DNA of 64,000 nt from Chryseobacterium camelliae (GTDB lineage: Bacteria > Bacteroidota > Bacteroidia > Flavobacteriales > Weeksellaceae), in NCBI RefSeq assembly GCF_002770595.1, contig NZ_CP022986.1, positions 3,286,001 to 3,350,000 on the forward strand. Reading direction: 5' to 3'. Numbering within the stretch: position 1 is the stretch's first letter; every line of letters begins with the position of its first letter. A program made the position numbers and the translations under genes. Of this stretch, positions 1 to 9,065 are shown one piece after another. The notes below the pieces were generated by a model. The model did no database searches. It was not told the DNA's origin and saw only the letters and a program-made list of their open reading frames with translations.

Positions 1-1
1 T

Positions 2-403
2 GTAGAAGTCTGGAAGCGTAATAAAGAGTGGACATTTAAAGTAAATTCTGTGAAAGAAATTGAGCAGGTGAAGCTGGATCCGGAATCTGCCATCCCGGAT
101 ACCAACAGCAAGAATAATGTATGGACCTGGGATTCGACGCAGTCTAAGCCGGTAGAGAAAATTAATGTAAAAGATTTTACCGGAACATTCGGCAGCAAAC
201 AAGTTCCTATAAAAATTACATTTGTGGAGAAAAACAACCAGCTATATGCCCAGGCAACCGGACAACCGGAATTTCCACTGGAATATACCGGTGATCGCAC
301 CTTTACGTTTGAGCAGGCACAGATCTCCCTCAAATTCAGCCAGGACAGGAAGACCATTACATTCTCCCAGGGCGGCAGGGATTTCACCTTCACGAAAGAA
401 TAA
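2..403 (+). CDS. C-terminal end of a probable M1-type metallopeptidase (5' truncated)
   Basis: The reading frame is open from the left edge of the window, so only the last 133 or so residues are visible and the true start lies outside. The first part (EVWKRNKEW, then KLDPESAIPDTNSKNNVW) resembles the end of flavobacterial M1-family peptidases, where a beta-sandwich domain ends in a V.LDP...PD.N..NN.W pattern. After it comes a short beta-rich segment (GTFGSKQVPIKITFVEKNNQLYA) of the kind often appended to secreted hydrolases. No catalytic residues lie in the visible part, so the family rests on this tail alone. A strong hairpin terminator follows the stop codon. Confidence 0.5.
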   Translation, partial: VEVWKRNKEWTFKVNSVKEIEQVKLDPESAIPDTNSKNNVWTWDSTQSKPVEKINVKDFTGTFGSKQVPIKITFVEKNNQLYAQATGQPEFPLEYTGDRTFTFEQAQISLKFSQDRKTITFSQGGRDFTFTKE

Positions 404-424
404 AATGAGAAGACCATCACGATC

Positions 425-455
425 AAACTCCGGAATTATAGTCCGGAGTTTTTGT
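425..455 (+). terminator. Rho-independent terminator
   Basis: A 10-bp perfect stem, AAACTCCGGA and TCCGGAGTTT, closes a 7-nt loop and runs into a T-rich tract. It sits about 20 nt after the stop codon of the truncated peptidase gene. Confidence 0.85.
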
Positions 456-516
456 TTGTGAACATCTTTTAAAATGATACCGGGGAATTCTTAACCTCTT
501 TTTTAAACAGAAACTT

Positions 517-524
517 TATTTTTG
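517..524 (+). promoter_or_regulatory. Probable -7 element for the EEP-family gene
   Basis: TATTTTTG fits the Bacteroidota -7 consensus TAnnTTTG and lies 24 nt before the ATG at 548. No clear TTTG was found at the expected -33 distance, so this is only half of a promoter. Confidence 0.45.
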
Positions 525-547
525 TTTAAATTTTAAAAAATCAAAAA

Positions 548-1375
548 ATGAATTTCAGATTTTCAGTGGTCTGTCTGATGCTGGCAGTAATGTCATTTTC
601 ACAGGACCTTAGGGTAATGAGTTTTAATATCAGGCTGCAGGTGGATTCGGATAAGGAAAATGCATGGACGGAAAGAAAGCAGGACGCCCTGGATTTGATC
701 AGGTATTACCATCCGGATTATTTCGGGGTGCAGGAAGCGCTCCCGGAACAGATGAAAGATATCAAAACAGGCCTTAAAAACTATGACTATGTAGGCGTGG
801 GAAGGGATGATGGTAAGGAAAAAGGGGAGTTTTCAGCCATCTTTTATGATACGGCAAGATTACAGGTGCTGAAATCAGGGACCTTCTGGCTTTCCGAAAC
901 ACCCGAGAAGCCTTCCAGGGGATGGGATGCAGCCCTTAACAGGATCTGTACCTATGCGGTTTTCAGGGATAAAAAGTCGAAAAAGGAATTCATGGCTCTG
1001 AACCTTCATTTTGATCATATCGGAAATGTGGCAAGGGTAAAGTCTTCGGAACTGATCTTAAAAAAGATTGCTGAGATCAACCCTAAAAATCTTCCGGTAA
1101 CGGTAAGCGGGGACTTTAACCTGACTGAAGATTCAGAACCGATTAAAATCATGTCCAAAAACCTTCAGGACACCTACTATCATTCCGAAACAAAACATTA
1201 CGGTCCTAAAGGGACCTTCACCGGTTTTAATGTGAATGAAATCCCGAAAGAAAGGATTGACTATATTTTTGTAAAAGGATTTAAAATCAGGTCTCACAGG
1301 CATATCAACGACAGGAGGGAAAACCTGCTGTATCCGTCGGATCATTTCCCTGTTCTTACGGAGCTTTCCTTTTAA
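548..1375 (+). CDS. Secreted endonuclease/exonuclease/phosphatase (EEP) family hydrolase
   Basis: This 275-residue protein begins with a signal peptide ending near residue 18 (MSFSQ), so it should act in the periplasm or outside the cell. The EEP fold is shown by RVMSFNIRL near the N-terminus, the metal-binding GVQEA motif near residue 60, SGDFN near residue 190, and the C-terminal SDHFPV, which carries the catalytic Asp-His pair. EEP proteins cleave phosphodiester bonds in DNA, phospholipids or inositol phosphates; the sequence does not tell which. It stands alone, with a terminator upstream and a convergent two-component system only 8 nt downstream. Confidence 0.85.
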   Translation: MNFRFSVVCLMLAVMSFSQDLRVMSFNIRLQVDSDKENAWTERKQDALDLIRYYHPDYFGVQEALPEQMKDIKTGLKNYDYVGVGRDDGKEKGEFSAIFYDTARLQVLKSGTFWLSETPEKPSRGWDAALNRICTYAVFRDKKSKKEFMALNLHFDHIGNVARVKSSELILKKIAEINPKNLPVTVSGDFNLTEDSEPIKIMSKNLQDTYYHSETKHYGPKGTFTGFNVNEIPKERIDYIFVKGFKIRSHRHINDRRENLLYPSDHFPVLTELSF

Positions 1376-1383
1376 TATCGAAA

Positions 1384-2064
1384 TTATACGGGAAAATCAA
1401 CTTCAAATCCAATTCCTCTCAGGGATTGGATCTTGATTTCAGGATCATGCTGGAAATATTTTCTCAGCCGGCTGATAAAGACATCAAGGCTTCTGCCTGT
1501 GAAATAGTCATTGGTCTCCCATAAGCTGTCCAGGATATCGTCCCTTTTGATGGTCTTATGATTATGCTGCAGCAGGTATAACAGTAATTGCTGTTCCCGG
1601 ATGGTGAGGCGGATGTTTTCAGCAGGGTGATAGAGCAGCAGTTTTTCCGTATCCAGGTTATAGCGGCCGATCCTGATTTTTGTTTCCACAGCAGGTAATG
1701 TCCGTTTCAGAACATTCCGGATCCGCAGGACCAGCTCTTCCGGGTCACAGGGTTTTGCAATATAATCATCGGCACCTATTTTCAGTCCGGTCAGGCGGTC
1801 AATTTTCTGGTTTTTGGCGGTTAAAAAAAGAACCGGAAAATTAGGATGGGCTTTAAGGATTATTTTTGCCAGAGAGAAACCGTCCATATTGGGCATCATG
1901 ATGTCCAGGATTCCGAGCTGGTACGGAAACGGGCCTGAGATAACTTCTGTAAGATCTTCAGGGTTCTGAAACCAGGCCACTTCAAAATCTTCCAGTTCCA
2001 GGTATTGTTTGAGGATCATCCCGAAATCAGGATCGTCTTCTGCTAAAAGGATCTTAACTTTCAT
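1384..2064 (-). CDS. OmpR-family response regulator
   Basis: A 226-residue regulator with a receiver domain (about residues 1-120) and a winged-helix DNA-binding domain (about 130-226). The phosphoacceptor is Asp54 in GILDIMMPNMDG, with the acidic pair near residues 10-11 and the conserved Lys in the KPCDPEEL segment. The output domain ends in the typical SLRGIGFEVDF wing. The gene overlaps the upstream histidine kinase by 11 nt, so the two are translationally coupled and form a cognate pair. The likely target is the divergent receptor gene at 3500, because three 11-bp-phased repeats lie between them. Confidence 0.93.
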   Translation of the reverse strand: MKVKILLAEDDPDFGMILKQYLELEDFEVAWFQNPEDLTEVISGPFPYQLGILDIMMPNMDGFSLAKIILKAHPNFPVLFLTAKNQKIDRLTGLKIGADDYIAKPCDPEELVLRIRNVLKRTLPAVETKIRIGRYNLDTEKLLLYHPAENIRLTIREQQLLLYLLQHNHKTIKRDDILDSLWETNDYFTGRSLDVFISRLRKYFQHDPEIKIQSLRGIGFEVDFPV

Positions 2065-3364
2065 AATGCATCTGTATGGTAAATAATGTCCCTGCGCCGA
2101 TAGTGCTTGCCACCTGAATGGTGCCGTTATACTGTTCTACGATATTCCGTACGAAATACAGGCCGAGTCCCAGTCCTTTCGTATTGTGGATGTTATCGGA
2201 CTGCACACGGTAAAATTTTTCAAATATATTCTTAAGTTCTCTTTTCGCAATGCCTTGTCCGTTGTCCGAAACCTGTATATGTAAAATGCCTTCCGTAGTA
2301 TTGATATGGACAGTGATTCTGTCTGAACCGTATTTAATGCTGTTTTCACAAAGGTTTTTAACAATGGTTTCCATCATGTTTTTATCGAATGGCAGCTCTC
2401 CTGTTACAGAAATTTGTGTGTCAAATAGGATTTCAGGATAGGTAAAAGTAAGGTCCTGGATGAAGAAGCTCCAGTCTTCCGGTTCTATACTGTATGTTTC
2501 CTCTTTTTCGCTTTCGTGAAGCTGTTTCATAAGATTCTCCAGCCGTACGATCTGGCGGTCGATAAGAAGAAGTGTCTCTGTGTTCCAGTCTTTCTTAAGG
2601 GCTTTTGAGGCAATTTTTAAAGTAGCAATAGGTGTTTTGAATTCATGAGAAATATTATCCACCACCGTATGCAGGACTTCTACCTGCTTCTGCTGCCTGA
2701 TGAGGTTTTTTAAGGTAAAAAGATACAGCATCAGTACGCTGGCCAGAAGGATGACGCAGCATATGATCAGGAGGATCAGTTCCTTGAAAATAACGGTCCT
2801 GATATTCAGAATCTCAAAATCTGTCCTGCTGCGGACAAGAAAAGAATTTTTCTTCGATGCATCCGTTTTGGAAGTTGATGAGGTCTCCCATCTTCCGGTA
2901 TTGAAAATCCCGGGTTTAATAACTTTGTTTTTGGTTTCATACAGGACTATGGGCTGGCTGATCAGCTGTGCACCATCAGTTAGTGAAGTCACGGAAGTAT
3001 ATTTGATCCGTGCAGCGATACGGTATCCTTTTTCTTCAAAAGAACGGTTGATATAATCTGATAATTGCTGTTCCGTATTTTTCCTGTTTCTTTCAAAAAA
3101 GGCCAGGAATTCCCTGCGGTTGATTAAGTGGTCATGGTATTGGACAAGGATATCGTGGACTTCATCATCATAGTCAGTGTCTTTTACTCTGCCTGCATCT
3201 TCAAGTTTATCCGTATAATTGGTGAGCCTGTCATGTACAGACCGGTATATTTCCCGTTCTTTTACCTGGTACGTCTTACACAGGAAATAGACCTGTATCC
3301 CCAGTAAGAGGAGAAAAAGTCCTGCGAATACCAGTATAAGAGTTTTGCTTTTACGAACCATCAT
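2054..3364 (-). CDS. Membrane-bound sensor histidine kinase
   Basis: The protein has 436 residues. A first membrane helix spans about residues 9-28 and a second about 194-216; between them is a periplasmic sensor region of about 165 residues with no recognised domain. The HisKA segment carries the phosphoacceptor His240 in NISHEFKTPIA. The ATPase domain shows the N box (NLCENSIKYG), the G1 box (DNGQGIA) and the G2 box (GLGLGLYFV). It should phosphorylate the regulator encoded just downstream, whose start overlaps its end by 11 nt. The signal sensed is unknown; the divergent outer-membrane receptor suggests something linked to uptake or the envelope. Confidence 0.93.
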   Translation of the reverse strand: MMVRKSKTLILVFAGLFLLLLGIQVYFLCKTYQVKEREIYRSVHDRLTNYTDKLEDAGRVKDTDYDDEVHDILVQYHDHLINRREFLAFFERNRKNTEQQLSDYINRSFEEKGYRIAARIKYTSVTSLTDGAQLISQPIVLYETKNKVIKPGIFNTGRWETSSTSKTDASKKNSFLVRSRTDFEILNIRTVIFKELILLIICCVILLASVLMLYLFTLKNLIRQQKQVEVLHTVVDNISHEFKTPIATLKIASKALKKDWNTETLLLIDRQIVRLENLMKQLHESEKEETYSIEPEDWSFFIQDLTFTYPEILFDTQISVTGELPFDKNMMETIVKNLCENSIKYGSDRITVHINTTEGILHIQVSDNGQGIAKRELKNIFEKFYRVQSDNIHNTKGLGLGLYFVRNIVEQYNGTIQVASTIGAGTLFTIQMHYES

Positions 3365-3398
3365 GGCAAAGATAGAATATTAGTTTTTCCCTAATCAG

Positions 3399-3428
3399 CA
3401 TTAACCCGCCATTAACCTTCCGTTAACC
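3399..3428. promoter_or_regulatory. Three phased TTAACC repeats, candidate response-regulator site
   Basis: CATTAACC occurs at 3399-3406 and 3410-3417, and CGTTAACC at 3421-3428. Each copy starts exactly 11 nt after the previous one, about one helical turn, which is the arrangement OmpR-family regulators use for tandem binding. The array lies between the divergent histidine kinase gene and the receptor gene at 3500. Binding by the regulator at 1384-2064 is an inference from position and spacing. Confidence 0.6.
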
Positions 3429-3499
3429 GAAATTTCCCTTGGCAATAATGAATTTTACAGCAGGAAAGGTCTTTTCACCTCATTCAAAAAAATAAAATC

Positions 3500-5872
3500 A
3501 TGTACAAATATTTTTTACTGCTGTGTTTTCCGGTTCTCATGTGGGGGCAGAAACAAAAAATTCATGGTACTGTTATGTCTTCAGACCATACAGTACTTTC
3601 TGGAATTCCTGTGGAAGTTTATAATCCGGATCATCAGAGAATAGGAACCATTCTGACCGGAGCAGGGGGGATATTTATACTGGAAGGTTTTTCCGGACCG
3701 TCTGTAAAACTGGTCATTGCTACAGGGGATTATGGAAGACTCGAGAAAGTTGTGGACCTGGAAAAGCCTGAACCTGACCTTCTATTGACCCTGAAGAAAA
3801 ATGAACAGGTGATAGAAGCGGTGACACTGTCTCAGAAGAAGCCGGTGGTAAAAAGGAAAGTCGACCGTCTCGAATTCAATGTGGAAAACAGCAATATTTC
3901 ATCGCTGAATGCCTGGGAAATTTTAAAGAAAACCCCGAATGTAACTGCTAACAATGATGTTCTTGCCGTAAAAGGCAGTACCGGAATCCTTGTTACGATT
4001 AATGATAAAAAGATCATGATGAGTGGTGACGAGATGAAGGCCTTTCTGGAGAATACACAGGGCGATGACATCAGATCGGTAGAGGTCATCACCAATCCTC
4101 CGGCAAAATATGAGGCGCAGGGAAGTGCAGTACTGAACATCATTATGAAAAAAAATAAAGTGGAAGGATACAGAGGGATCCTGTCGTCCAAATACATTCA
4201 GACACAATATGCAAAGGGGAATACAGGACTTTCACAGTACTACAAAAAGAATAAGCTTTCCCTTATGGCTGCCTATTATTACGGGACCGGAACATATTAC
4301 CGTGAAGGCACCGATTATGTTAGTTATCAGGAAGATCAGACCCGATGGATCAGCACGATGAACAGGAAAGACCGGAAAAGAGACCAGAATACCATCAACC
4401 TGAACGCTGAATATGAAGTTGACAGCCTTACCAGTGTCAGCCTGAATTATTCAGGGTACTTTAATCCCGAGTCTTCCGGGATCTATCATGTCCCAACCCT
4501 GATTTATAACAGCCAGGATATTGCAGTATCTGATTATCTGACGATTAATGACCATCATTCCCGGACTTCCAATCATTCTGTCAGCCTCCAGGCTGACCGT
4601 AAGCTCAGTGAAAAAAGCAGCCTTACCTGGATTAGTTATTTTACGGCCAACAATTCCCTTAAAGCACAGAATGTCCTTACTCATCTGAATTTTGCCGGTC
4701 AGCCGCCCGCAGAGATTAATTTCGTTAATGATAATAGGAATGATGTACAGCTATACTCCACACAGCTGGATTATCGCTGGAAAAGCAAAAGCTTCGACCT
4801 TGAAACAGGTGTTAAATACAGCTTTGTAAAAACATCCAGCCATCTTGATTTTTCAGATAATCAGAATGGTCAGCTTCAGTACAGGCCCGATGAAAGCAGT
4901 ATTTTTAACTATAGGGAACATAATTTTGCCGCCTATTCATCACTTTCATATCAGTTGGGGAAGTGGAGCTTCAAAGGAGGGTTAAGGACCGAAATGACAG
5001 ATCTGGAAGGCATTGTTTCAGAACCTTCACAGACCAATGAAAATTATTACTGGAGTCTGTTTCCTACGATGTATATTCAATATACCACAGAAGGGAAGCA
5101 TGAATTCGGACTTTCGTATGGCAAAAGGATCAGCAGGCCTACCTATTCCTGGCTGAATCCTGCCAAATCCTATTATAACCTGTTTTCTTATTTCCAGGGT
5201 GACCCGAACCTGAAAGCCACTATAGTCCATAACTTTAATTTTACGTATGCCTGGAAAGAATGGAACCTGGAATTGTATTACCGCAAAGAACTGTATCCGT
5301 CCATGGAAATCTCTTTTCAGGAACCGGCAACCAAAAGCCTGATCTATCATTTTACCAATATCGAAAAAGGGCAGGCCTACGGACTGAGCCTGTATAAAAA
5401 CCTTCAGGTATTGCCGTGGTGGAGCGTGGTGTTTTCTGAGAACCTGGAACACAATGAAAATTATTTCATCGGTACCGATCAGGCATTGTATAAAAACAAA
5501 GTCCTGAACTGGGTATCTGATGTTTCCACTTCATTCAAAATTGATAAAAGCAGTGACTGGAATCTGGAAGTCGGCCACAGATACAATTCCCCTTCAATAC
5601 AAGGAACCTTCAGGATTTCATCTTCATGGTCTGCCTACCTGGTGATGAACAGGAAGTTTTTAAGCAAAAAGCTGGAAGCGGGTCTCATCTTTAATGATCT
5701 CTTCAGGAGTACGACCGAAAAAATAAGTACCCGGTATGCCAACCAGGATAATTACTTTCTGGATTACCGGGATACCCAGGGTATCACTGTGTCGTTAAAA
5801 TACAACTTCGGAAACCAGTCGGTAAAAAATGTAAAGAGCATCAAGAAAACAGATGAGCAGGACCGGCTGTAG
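3500..5872 (+). CDS. Outer membrane beta-barrel receptor (TonB-dependent-receptor-like)
   Basis: This 790-residue protein has a short signal peptide, a carboxypeptidase-regulatory-like beta-sandwich (about residues 20-100: KIHGTVMSSDHTVLSGIPVEV), a plug-like domain (about 115-220, with AWEILKKTPNV and RSVEVITNPPAKYEA), and a long C-terminal beta barrel rich in alternating aromatic strands. This matches the flavobacterial outer membrane beta-barrel family with a plug but a reduced TonB box. The ligand cannot be read from the sequence. Its divergent arrangement with an OmpR-type two-component system, and the phased repeats between them, suggest control by that system. Confidence 0.88.
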   Translation: MYKYFLLLCFPVLMWGQKQKIHGTVMSSDHTVLSGIPVEVYNPDHQRIGTILTGAGGIFILEGFSGPSVKLVIATGDYGRLEKVVDLEKPEPDLLLTLKKNEQVIEAVTLSQKKPVVKRKVDRLEFNVENSNISSLNAWEILKKTPNVTANNDVLAVKGSTGILVTINDKKIMMSGDEMKAFLENTQGDDIRSVEVITNPPAKYEAQGSAVLNIIMKKNKVEGYRGILSSKYIQTQYAKGNTGLSQYYKKNKLSLMAAYYYGTGTYYREGTDYVSYQEDQTRWISTMNRKDRKRDQNTINLNAEYEVDSLTSVSLNYSGYFNPESSGIYHVPTLIYNSQDIAVSDYLTINDHHSRTSNHSVSLQADRKLSEKSSLTWISYFTANNSLKAQNVLTHLNFAGQPPAEINFVNDNRNDVQLYSTQLDYRWKSKSFDLETGVKYSFVKTSSHLDFSDNQNGQLQYRPDESSIFNYREHNFAAYSSLSYQLGKWSFKGGLRTEMTDLEGIVSEPSQTNENYYWSLFPTMYIQYTTEGKHEFGLSYGKRISRPTYSWLNPAKSYYNLFSYFQGDPNLKATIVHNFNFTYAWKEWNLELYYRKELYPSMEISFQEPATKSLIYHFTNIEKGQAYGLSLYKNLQVLPWWSVVFSENLEHNENYFIGTDQALYKNKVLNWVSDVSTSFKIDKSSDWNLEVGHRYNSPSIQGTFRISSSWSAYLVMNRKFLSKKLEAGLIFNDLFRSTTEKISTRYANQDNYFLDYRDTQGITVSLKYNFGNQSVKNVKSIKKTDEQDRL

Positions 5873-5940
5873 GGTTGGCATATTCCTTTTTTTTAAAGAA
5901 TATTATCATCATTAATCCACGTTTTGATCTTACATTTTCT

Positions 5941-5948
5941 TATTTTTG
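5941..5948 (+). promoter_or_regulatory. Probable -7 element for the M1 peptidase gene
   Basis: TATTTTTG fits TAnnTTTG and predicts transcription to start near 5955. That supports the ATG at 5969 as the start codon, because the in-frame TTG at 5924 would lie upstream of the transcript. Confidence 0.45.
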
Positions 5949-5968
5949 AAGTTAAAATTAAAATCAAT

Positions 5969-7834
5969 ATGAAGCGATTTCTATCCGGTTTGCTGGTGGC
6001 TGTTTCATGGTATCATATCTCTGCCCAGGAGCTGTACATGCCACGAAATATCAAGAAGGCCTATGAAAACGGAACCCGCGATACATCCGGTGCTCCCGGA
6101 AAAAACTACTGGCAGAACAAAGGGGTATATAATGTTGAAGTCAAAGTGGATGCAGATTCAAAAACCGTTTCAGGAAAAGAAACGATTGTCTACAGCAATA
6201 ACAGTCCGGATGACCTGAACGATCTCGCGATCCGGTTTGTCAATAACCTTCATAAGCCTCAGGCTCCGAGATCCGGCTTTGTTTCCAAAGACTTCTTATC
6301 TTCGGGACTTCACATCAGGTCACTTACAGTAAACGGTGAAAAATATACGGTAAACAGTGACGACTGGGGTACCGTTGAAAAAGTAAAACTTCATTCAGCA
6401 ATTAAGGCGAAATCCAGGGCGGAGATAAAGATTGAATGGGAGTACCCGCTTTCCGTACAGAGCGGCAGGGAAGGACAGATAGATCCTGAAACCTTTTATG
6501 TAGCCTATTCCTATCCGAGAATTTCCGTATACGATGATTATAACGGCTGGGATATGATCCCGCATTCGGACCGTCAGGAATTTTATAATGACTTTAATGA
6601 TTACACTTTTGCAATTGCCGTTCCCAGAAATTATGTGGTCTGGGCAACCGGTGAATTCCTGAATCCGGATGCAGTGCTGCAGCCTGAATTTCTGAAGAGG
6701 TATAAGGCTTCGTTGAAGAGCGATAAAATCATTCATATTGCCAGTGAAAAGGAAATGAAATCCGGTAAAGTGACCCGCGGGAATAAATGGAATGTCTGGA
6801 AATTCAGGGCCGGCCATATTCCGGATTTCTGTTTTGCAGTCAGCAACCATTATGTTTGGGACGGTTCCAGTGTTCAGCTTAAAACCAAGCGCGCCAGCGT
6901 GCAGGCTGCCTACAGGGCAGGTGCTAAAGATTTTGAGCATTATACCGAATGGATGCAGTACAACCTGGACTGGTTTTCCAAAAACTGGCCCGGAGTGGAA
7001 TATCCTTATAACGTGATGACTGCCGTTCAGGGATATGCAGATATGGAATATCCGATGATGATTAATGATACCAGTATCCCTGATGATTTCCAGGATGCGA
7101 GACTGACAGCCGACCATGAAATTGCCCATACCTATTTCCCATTCTATATGGGAATCAATGAAACACGGTATGCCTACATGGATGAAGGATGGGCAACCAC
7201 ACTGGAATACCTGATCGGGATTGATGAGAACGGAGAAGCAAAAGCAAAAGAATTTTACAAGAATTTCAGGGTGAAAAGGTGGATCAATGATCCGTCTGCA
7301 GAACAGGATCAGCCGATCATTACCATGAGCACACAGGTAAGCGGAGCCGGCTATGGCAATAATTCTTATGTAAAGGCGTCCCTTTCTTATCTCGCTTTAA
7401 AAGATTATCTCGGCGATGCATTGTTCAAGAAGGCATTACATCATTATATGAACAACTGGAACGGGAAACACCCGGTTCCCTGGGATTATTTCAATTCTAT
7501 GAGTACAGGTTCAGGGAAAAACCTGAACTGGTTCTTTGAAAACTGGTTTTACACCAATAATTATATCGATCTTAAAATCAGGGAGGTTTCCCAGAATAAT
7601 GATCTGCTCAGGGTTAGCATTGAAAATGTAGGAGGTTTTGCCATTCCTTTTGATGCCATTCTTACCTATACTGACAACACCACAGAGAAACTGCATTTTT
7701 CTCCGGCACTGTGGGAGAAAGATGAGAAACAGACTTACCTCACGGTTCCTGTAAGCAAAAAAATAAAATCAGTAACCATCGACGGGGGGATCTTTATGGA
7801 TTATACTCCGGCTGATAATACAAAAAGCCTTTAA
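5969..7834 (+). CDS. Secreted M1-family zinc metallopeptidase
   Basis: From the ATG at 5969 the protein has 621 residues. It begins with a clean signal peptide (MKRFLSGLLVAVSWYHISAQ); an upstream TTG in frame would only add residues unlike a signal peptide. The zinc site is HEIAH at residues 383-387, followed 18 residues later by Glu406 in DEGW, the HExxH-x18-E signature of the M1 family. The substrate-binding GxMEN loop appears as YADMEYP. M1 enzymes remove residues from the N-terminus of peptides; here the work would be outside the cytoplasm, probably peptide scavenging. It faces the M43-type protease gene across a shared terminator. Confidence 0.9.
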   Translation: MKRFLSGLLVAVSWYHISAQELYMPRNIKKAYENGTRDTSGAPGKNYWQNKGVYNVEVKVDADSKTVSGKETIVYSNNSPDDLNDLAIRFVNNLHKPQAPRSGFVSKDFLSSGLHIRSLTVNGEKYTVNSDDWGTVEKVKLHSAIKAKSRAEIKIEWEYPLSVQSGREGQIDPETFYVAYSYPRISVYDDYNGWDMIPHSDRQEFYNDFNDYTFAIAVPRNYVVWATGEFLNPDAVLQPEFLKRYKASLKSDKIIHIASEKEMKSGKVTRGNKWNVWKFRAGHIPDFCFAVSNHYVWDGSSVQLKTKRASVQAAYRAGAKDFEHYTEWMQYNLDWFSKNWPGVEYPYNVMTAVQGYADMEYPMMINDTSIPDDFQDARLTADHEIAHTYFPFYMGINETRYAYMDEGWATTLEYLIGIDENGEAKAKEFYKNFRVKRWINDPSAEQDQPIITMSTQVSGAGYGNNSYVKASLSYLALKDYLGDALFKKALHHYMNNWNGKHPVPWDYFNSMSTGSGKNLNWFFENWFYTNNYIDLKIREVSQNNDLLRVSIENVGGFAIPFDAILTYTDNTTEKLHFSPALWEKDEKQTYLTVPVSKKIKSVTIDGGIFMDYTPADNTKSL

Positions 7835-7872
7835 AAAGAACAGGCTGCCCAACCGGGCAGCCTGTTCTTTTT
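7833..7872. terminator. Bidirectional terminator between two protease genes
   Basis: A perfect 18-bp stem (AAAAAGAACAGGCTGCCC with its complement) closes a 4-nt AACC loop. A and T runs at the two ends let it stop transcription from both the M1 gene (plus) and the M43-type gene (minus). The left arm overlaps the last bases of the M1 stop codon. Confidence 0.92.
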
Positions 7873-7888
7873 ATCTAAGAAAGATGGT

Positions 7889-8884
7889 CTAGTACAATCT
7901 CAATCCTGATCTTGGTCCCGAAGAAGCTACTACTGACTGCATTCTTGTTCTTTGTCCGGCTGAGAACATGAACATCGCGGCATCGTCCACATAATCCATA
8001 TAGTTCATGAACATAACGGACCTCTGTACTCCGCTGCAGGTATTGTATAAAGGATAGTTTGGCTTACCGGAATTGGCTCCTGTCTGTGTAGGGGTGTCAG
8101 CTACCAGGTCATTTCCGCAGTTGGCATCGCCCCAGATATGGCGCAGGTTCAGGTAATGACCTACCTCATGAGTGGCTGTTCTTCCCAGGTTGAATGGTGA
8201 AGAAGCACCGGTTTTTCCGAAATACGGTGCAGCAATCACTACGCCGTCATTCCACATTCCTGCAGATTCAGGGAAAGTGGCATAGCCCAGGATTTGCCCC
8301 ATATTTCCTACCACCCAGATATTAAGATAATTGGAAGGGCTTGTCGCATCAATCCCTCCGCTGGAAGATCTTTTCATGGCATCATTGGTGCTCCAGCTGG
8401 TTTTGGTAGTTGATTTTCTTACCGTATTAGCAAGCCTGAACTTTACTTTCACGTCTCCGGATTTTACACTTTGAAATTCTGAAGGGATCTTAGAAACATC
8501 ACTGTTGGTTCCTGCATAATCTGCATTCAGAACTGCAATCTGTTCAGCAATCCTTGAGTCGGAAAGATTTTCTGAAGAAGTCCTGTACAGGACATTCACC
8601 ACTACCGGAATTTCTACACTTCCGTCTGACAAAACTTTTCCCAGCTTAAGGTCGTTTTCAAATTTTTCGGTCTGTGCTTCCAAAGCAGAAAAACGCTGCC
8701 TCAACTCAGGACTGTTCTGAAGGGCAATTTTTCTCACTTCTTCAGAAGCACAGCCTCTCTGAAGGGCTGAACCTCCGGTTGGGGAAACTAAATTGTCTGA
8801 TTGTTCGTGTTGGTTTGCAATGTTGTCGCTGTTACAGGCAGACATGAAGCCCAGCATAAGAGCTCCTAATAGTAGTTTTTTCAT
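7889..8884 (-). CDS. M43-type (pappalysin-like) zinc metalloprotease, lipoprotein
   Basis: This 331-residue protein has a lipoprotein signal ending at Cys17 (FMSAC). The zinc site is HEVGHYLNLRH, with His239, Glu240, His243 and His249, matching the HExxHxxGxxH signature of metzincins with Asn in place of the usual Gly. The Met-turn is visible further on (MNYMDY). These features place it with the M43 cytophagalysin/ulilysin group, which are extracellular endopeptidases. The C-terminus is short and lacks a T9SS sorting domain, so lipid anchoring is the likely way it stays at the cell surface. Confidence 0.9.
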   Translation of the reverse strand: MKKLLLGALMLGFMSACNSDNIANQHEQSDNLVSPTGGSALQRGCASEEVRKIALQNSPELRQRFSALEAQTEKFENDLKLGKVLSDGSVEIPVVVNVLYRTSSENLSDSRIAEQIAVLNADYAGTNSDVSKIPSEFQSVKSGDVKVKFRLANTVRKSTTKTSWSTNDAMKRSSSGGIDATSPSNYLNIWVVGNMGQILGYATFPESAGMWNDGVVIAAPYFGKTGASSPFNLGRTATHEVGHYLNLRHIWGDANCGNDLVADTPTQTGANSGKPNYPLYNTCSGVQRSVMFMNYMDYVDDAAMFMFSAGQRTRMQSVVASSGPRSGLRLY

Positions 8885-9065
8885 AAATATATATTTTGTA
8901 TTGTGTTGATGAAATTAGCATATTACAATTTAATACACAAGCAAATCATAAGTTTGATGAATTATTTTTACTATTCAGTCAATAACAGTTTGAAATTGGA
9001 ATTTAAAGATGAGGCAGGCAAGTTCGGTTTCCAGCCGCAATTTTTTCTTTGAAATGTAATGAAGG

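Noticed and set aside
6395..7129. Minus-strand open frame of 244 codons inside the M1 peptidase gene
   Set aside because: Antisense shadow; the plus strand carries the zinc motif and full family signature.
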